From: an uncultured Bacteroidales bacterium
GTDB lineage: Bacteria; Bacteroidota; Bacteroidia; Bacteroidales; Muribaculaceae
Direction of reading: 5' to 3'
Assembly (NCBI GenBank): GCA_949123685.1
Contig: CASBHZ010000120.1
Span: forward strand, 1-6,061
Length of the DNA stretch: 6,061 bases
The notes below the pieces were generated by a model. It was given only the letters and a program-made list of their open reading frames with translations. It was not told the DNA's origin and searched no databases. Positions 3,613 through 6,061 of the stretch are shown piece by piece. The translations under genes and the position numbers were made by a program. Each line of letters begins with the position of its first letter. Positions within the stretch are counted from its first letter, which is position 1.

Positions 3613-5625
3613 TCAAGACTCGGTATTATTGAGCATTGAAAGAAATTCATCTTCAGAGACGAGGGGTATGTTTAGGGTCTGACATTTCTCGAGTTTTGCA
3701 GGTCCCATGTTTTCTCCGGCGAGCACGAACGATGTCTTTTTCGAGATGCTGCCGGAGTTTTTACCCCCTTCACGCATTATTATTTCCTTATATTCGTCAC
3801 GGCTGTGATGTGCGAATGTTCCTGAAATTACAATGGTCTTACCTTCCAGGCTTGATCCCGACGGTCTAAGTTTATCTTCTTCCACCTGCATCTGCACTCC
3901 GGATTCTGTCAGTTTGGAAACAATAATTTCGTTTATTGGTTCGTGCAGAAAGTCGTAAATGTTCTTGGCGATTATGGGACCTATGTCCGGTATTGCACTC
4001 AGTTGCTCCAGTTCCATATTGCGCATATTTTCCATGCTTACTGCTGCATGGGCGAGACGTTTTGCTGTTGTCTCTCCCACATTGGGTATTGACAGGGCAT
4101 AAATTACCCTTTCGAACGGCACCTTTTTCGAGTCTTCTATACCTTGCATTATCCGGCGTGCGGTTTTGGGACCGATACGTTCCATGCCCGATATCTTTTC
4201 AACCGAGAGGTCATAGATGTCTCCGATGTTGTCTACGAGCCCGCTATCGTAAAGTAGTTCTGCCGTTTCCTCGCCAATGCCGTCGATATTCATCATGCGG
4301 CGCGCACAGAAATGCTCGATACGTCCTGTGATTTGAGGGCGGCATCCGTATTTATTGGGGCAGCACCATGCCGATTCGCCAAAGATGCGTTGCAGCGGTG
4401 TGCCGCATTCGGGACATTCCTTTACGAAAACTATCTTCTTTGCATCTGGTTGACGTAAGGATTTCTCAACTCCCGTGATCTGCGGTATTATTTCGCCAGC
4501 CTTCTCTACATATAGACTGTCGCCTTCATGTATGTCGAGCTCCTGCATTATGTCATCGTTATGGAGCGAAGCGCGCTTGACTATCGTGCCCGATAACTGG
4601 ACAGGCTCAAGGTTTGCTACAGGAGTCACTATGCCCATACGCCCTGTCTCGAACGATACGAAACGCAAGGGCGTGCATGCTTTCTCCGGATTGAACTTAA
4701 AAGCAACCGCCCAGCGAGGAGATTTTGCCGTGAATCCGAGATTCAGCTGCTGGCGTTGGGAGTTAATCTTGAAAACGAGTCCGTCAGTGGCGACAGGTAA
4801 TTCTTTGCGGTGCTCATCCCAATATGCGATATATTCGTCAATCTCCTCGAGGGTATGTAACTTCGTCATAGCCTTTGACACCTTGAATCCCCAACGCTCG
4901 GCGGCAATCATATTGTCGTAATGGTTATCCGAGGGCAAGTTGTCGCTGAGAAGATAATAGAATCGGGCATCGAGATGACGGCGTGCAACCTCCTTCGGAT
5001 CTTGCATCTTCAATGTTCCTGATGCTGCGTTCCTCGGATTGGCGAAAAGTGGTTCTTCATTATATGAACGTTCGGCGTTCAGTTTCTCGAATACATCCCA
5101 TGGCATCAATATCTCGCCACGTATCTCAAATTCTTCAGGCCAGTCTCCCGGCAGGAGCTGCAGGGGTATGCTTCGTATCGTGCGTACGTTTGCAGTCACG
5201 TCGTCACCTTGAGTGCCGTCGCCGCGTGTTACGGCACGCACGAGCCTTCCGTTACGATAAGTGATTGATATTGACGTGCCATCGAATTTCATTTCACCTA
5301 CGATGCTGAAATCTTCCCCGTCGAGAGCTTTATTCATGCGGTTGAACCAGTCATCTACTTCCCCTATGGAATAAGTATTTGACAGCGACATCATGGGACG
5401 AGCGTGAATCACATGCTCGAATCCCTTTGTGAGGTCTGAGCCTACACGTTGTGTAGGAGAATCCGGATCCGCAAATTCGGGATGTTCCTTTTCAAGCATT
5501 TCCAGCTCTTTGAGGAGCATGTCGAAATCTTTATCGGAGATTTCCGGAGAGTTCAGCACATAATAATTGTGATTATGGCGGTTTATTTCTGCACGAAGCA
5601 GATCTATTCTATCTTTCGGATTCAT
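3613..5625 (-). CDS. ligA: NAD+-dependent DNA ligase
   Basis: Seals 3'-OH/5'-phosphate nicks in duplex DNA using NAD+, joining Okazaki fragments and completing repair; essential in most bacteria. The 670-residue product has every expected domain. Domain Ia, which binds the NMN half, is N-terminal (HNHNYYVLNSPEISDKDFD, 17-35). The nucleotidyltransferase core has catalytic Lys113 in EMKFDG, TRGDGTQGDDVT (133-144), EIRGEI (167-172), DGLVFKI (281-287) and WAVAFKF (305-311). Then come an OB fold (about 315-400), a four-Cys zinc finger (Cys404, Cys407, Cys422, Cys428), tandem helix-hairpin-helix repeats (about 435-575) and a C-terminal BRCT domain (about 592-668). The frame is open 25 codons further up, but those lie inside truA and are not ligase-like; the ATG at 5625 gives the conserved N-terminus MNPKDRIDLL. 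This start overlaps truA by 17 nt, implying translational coupling. Confidence 0.98.
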   Translation of the reverse strand: MNPKDRIDLLRAEINRHNHNYYVLNSPEISDKDFDMLLKELEMLEKEHPEFADPDSPTQRVGSDLTKGFEHVIHARPMMSLSNTYSIGEVDDWFNRMNKALDGEDFSIVGEMKFDGTSISITYRNGRLVRAVTRGDGTQGDDVTANVRTIRSIPLQLLPGDWPEEFEIRGEILMPWDVFEKLNAERSYNEEPLFANPRNAASGTLKMQDPKEVARRHLDARFYYLLSDNLPSDNHYDNMIAAERWGFKVSKAMTKLHTLEEIDEYIAYWDEHRKELPVATDGLVFKINSQRQQLNLGFTAKSPRWAVAFKFNPEKACTPLRFVSFETGRMGIVTPVANLEPVQLSGTIVKRASLHNDDIMQELDIHEGDSLYVEKAGEIIPQITGVEKSLRQPDAKKIVFVKECPECGTPLQRIFGESAWCCPNKYGCRPQITGRIEHFCARRMMNIDGIGEETAELLYDSGLVDNIGDIYDLSVEKISGMERIGPKTARRIMQGIEDSKKVPFERVIYALSIPNVGETTAKRLAHAAVSMENMRNMELEQLSAIPDIGPIIAKNIYDFLHEPINEIIVSKLTESGVQMQVEEDKLRPSGSSLEGKTIVISGTFAHHSRDEYKEIIMREGGKNSGSISKKTSFVLAGENMGPAKLEKCQTLNIPLVSEDEFLSMLNNTES

Positions 5626-6061
5626 TGATAAAAGGATATTTAATGTCCCAGAGGAAAAGAGCCTGCGGAGGCATGGATGTCCCTGCCGAGCATCTGTCAC
5701 GTGCCTCTATGATACTTTGAAATTCAGTCAGGGATATTTTGCCACGTCCGACATCGACCAATGTTCCGACAACAGCCCTGACCATATTGCGAAGGAACCT
5801 GTCTGCTTTGATGGTGAACACTATTCCGGAGACACCATAACAATTTTCCCAGATTTCCCATAATGCATGCCGAAGGTCACATATATTGGTTTTTGCGTCA
5901 GAATGTAGTTTCGCGAAAGATGTGAAATCTTTTGTCTTTTTCAGTAGCATGGCAGCCCGGTTCATTGCCGACATATCAAGATTGGAAGGGGAGTGCCAGG
6001 AGAATGGCGCAAGGAACGGAGATTTCTCGAATGTTACGAAATATTTATATTCCCTTTCAGT
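5609..6061 (-). CDS. truA: tRNA pseudouridine synthase A, 5' end outside window
   Basis: TruA isomerises uridines 38-40 in the anticodon arm of many tRNAs to pseudouridine. Only the C-terminal 150 codons lie in the window; the frame is open to the last base (TEREYKYFVTFEKSPFLAPF), so the start, the N-terminal ~100 residues and the catalytic Asp are off the right edge. Visible family signatures are the region around DFTSFAKLHSD, ADRFLRNMVRAVVGTLVDVGRG (the conserved FLR-MVR-G block) and EARDRCSAGTSMPPQALFLWDIKYP (the usual A--DR--AG--APP-GL-L block, with SMPPQAL in place of the commoner TAPPHGL). The internal ATG at 5974 is not the start, since conserved sequence continues upstream of it. The stop codon lies inside ligA (17-nt overlap). 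No sign of damage in the part seen. Confidence 0.95.
   Translation of the reverse strand, partial: TEREYKYFVTFEKSPFLAPFSWHSPSNLDMSAMNRAAMLLKKTKDFTSFAKLHSDAKTNICDLRHALWEIWENCYGVSGIVFTIKADRFLRNMVRAVVGTLVDVGRGKISLTEFQSIIEARDRCSAGTSMPPQALFLWDIKYPFINESER

Noticed and set aside
4475..4921. Long plus-strand ORF opposite ligA
   Set aside because: It is antisense to the catalytic and OB regions of an intact ligase and its composition is that of a complementary-strand shadow.
5626..5700. N-terminal extension of the ligase by 25 residues from an ATG at 5700
   Set aside because: The extra residues overlap conserved truA coding sequence in another frame and do not resemble LigA; the ATG at 5625 gives the normal family N-terminus.
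1..6061. CRISPR array or new defence system
   Set aside because: No regularly spaced repeats longer than the two-copy ones listed, and no nuclease, reverse transcriptase or toxin motif in any frame; only the membrane/HTH/PH module remains as a candidate unknown system.

Overview
This window looks like chromosomal DNA of a Bacteroidota, most likely order Bacteroidales. Two kinds of evidence support that. First, the promoters visible ahead of minus-strand genes have the Bacteroidota form: TTTG, about 20 bases, then TAnnTTTG, as at 1253-1284 and 1830-1861. Second, the gene starts lack Shine-Dalgarno sequences. Family and genus cannot be fixed from this sequence. Every confidently called gene is on the minus strand, so the window reads from its right end to its left.

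Right half (about 2758-6061): a compact housekeeping operon. It enters the window inside truA (tRNA pseudouridine synthase, 5' end cut off), overlaps by 17 nt into ligA (NAD+-dependent DNA ligase, complete, 670 aa), then crosses a 57-nt AT-rich spacer built on a perfect tandem 14-mer into rpe (ribulose-phosphate 3-epimerase, complete). About 100 nt past rpe is a strong intrinsic terminator (hairpin 2763-2809 plus a five-T run). The three products act in unrelated processes, so this is a shared transcription unit and not a pathway.

Middle (about 1225-2757): an AT-rich stretch with no convincing intact gene. It holds a broken Crp/Fnr-family regulator (1413-1820) with three in-frame stops, no DNA-binding domain and a still recognisable promoter. 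It also holds a weak GTG-start reading frame behind a promoter-like sequence (2225-2488) and short open stretches in several frames that read like fragments of decayed genes (1898-2059, 2083-2181, 2716-2919). This is best read as a site of past insertion and decay between two conserved units.

Left part (64-1284): a three-gene operon with a near-perfect Bacteroidota promoter: a four-helix membrane protein, a small Xre-type HTH regulator overlapping it by 17 nt, and a two-helix membrane-anchored protein resembling bacterial PH-domain proteins. It ends in a perfect 16-bp hairpin. The layout suggests a self-regulated membrane module of unknown purpose. The first ~50 bases carry two degenerate 21-base direct repeats resembling the terminal repeats of IS21-family insertion sequences, so the window may begin at the end of a mobile element.
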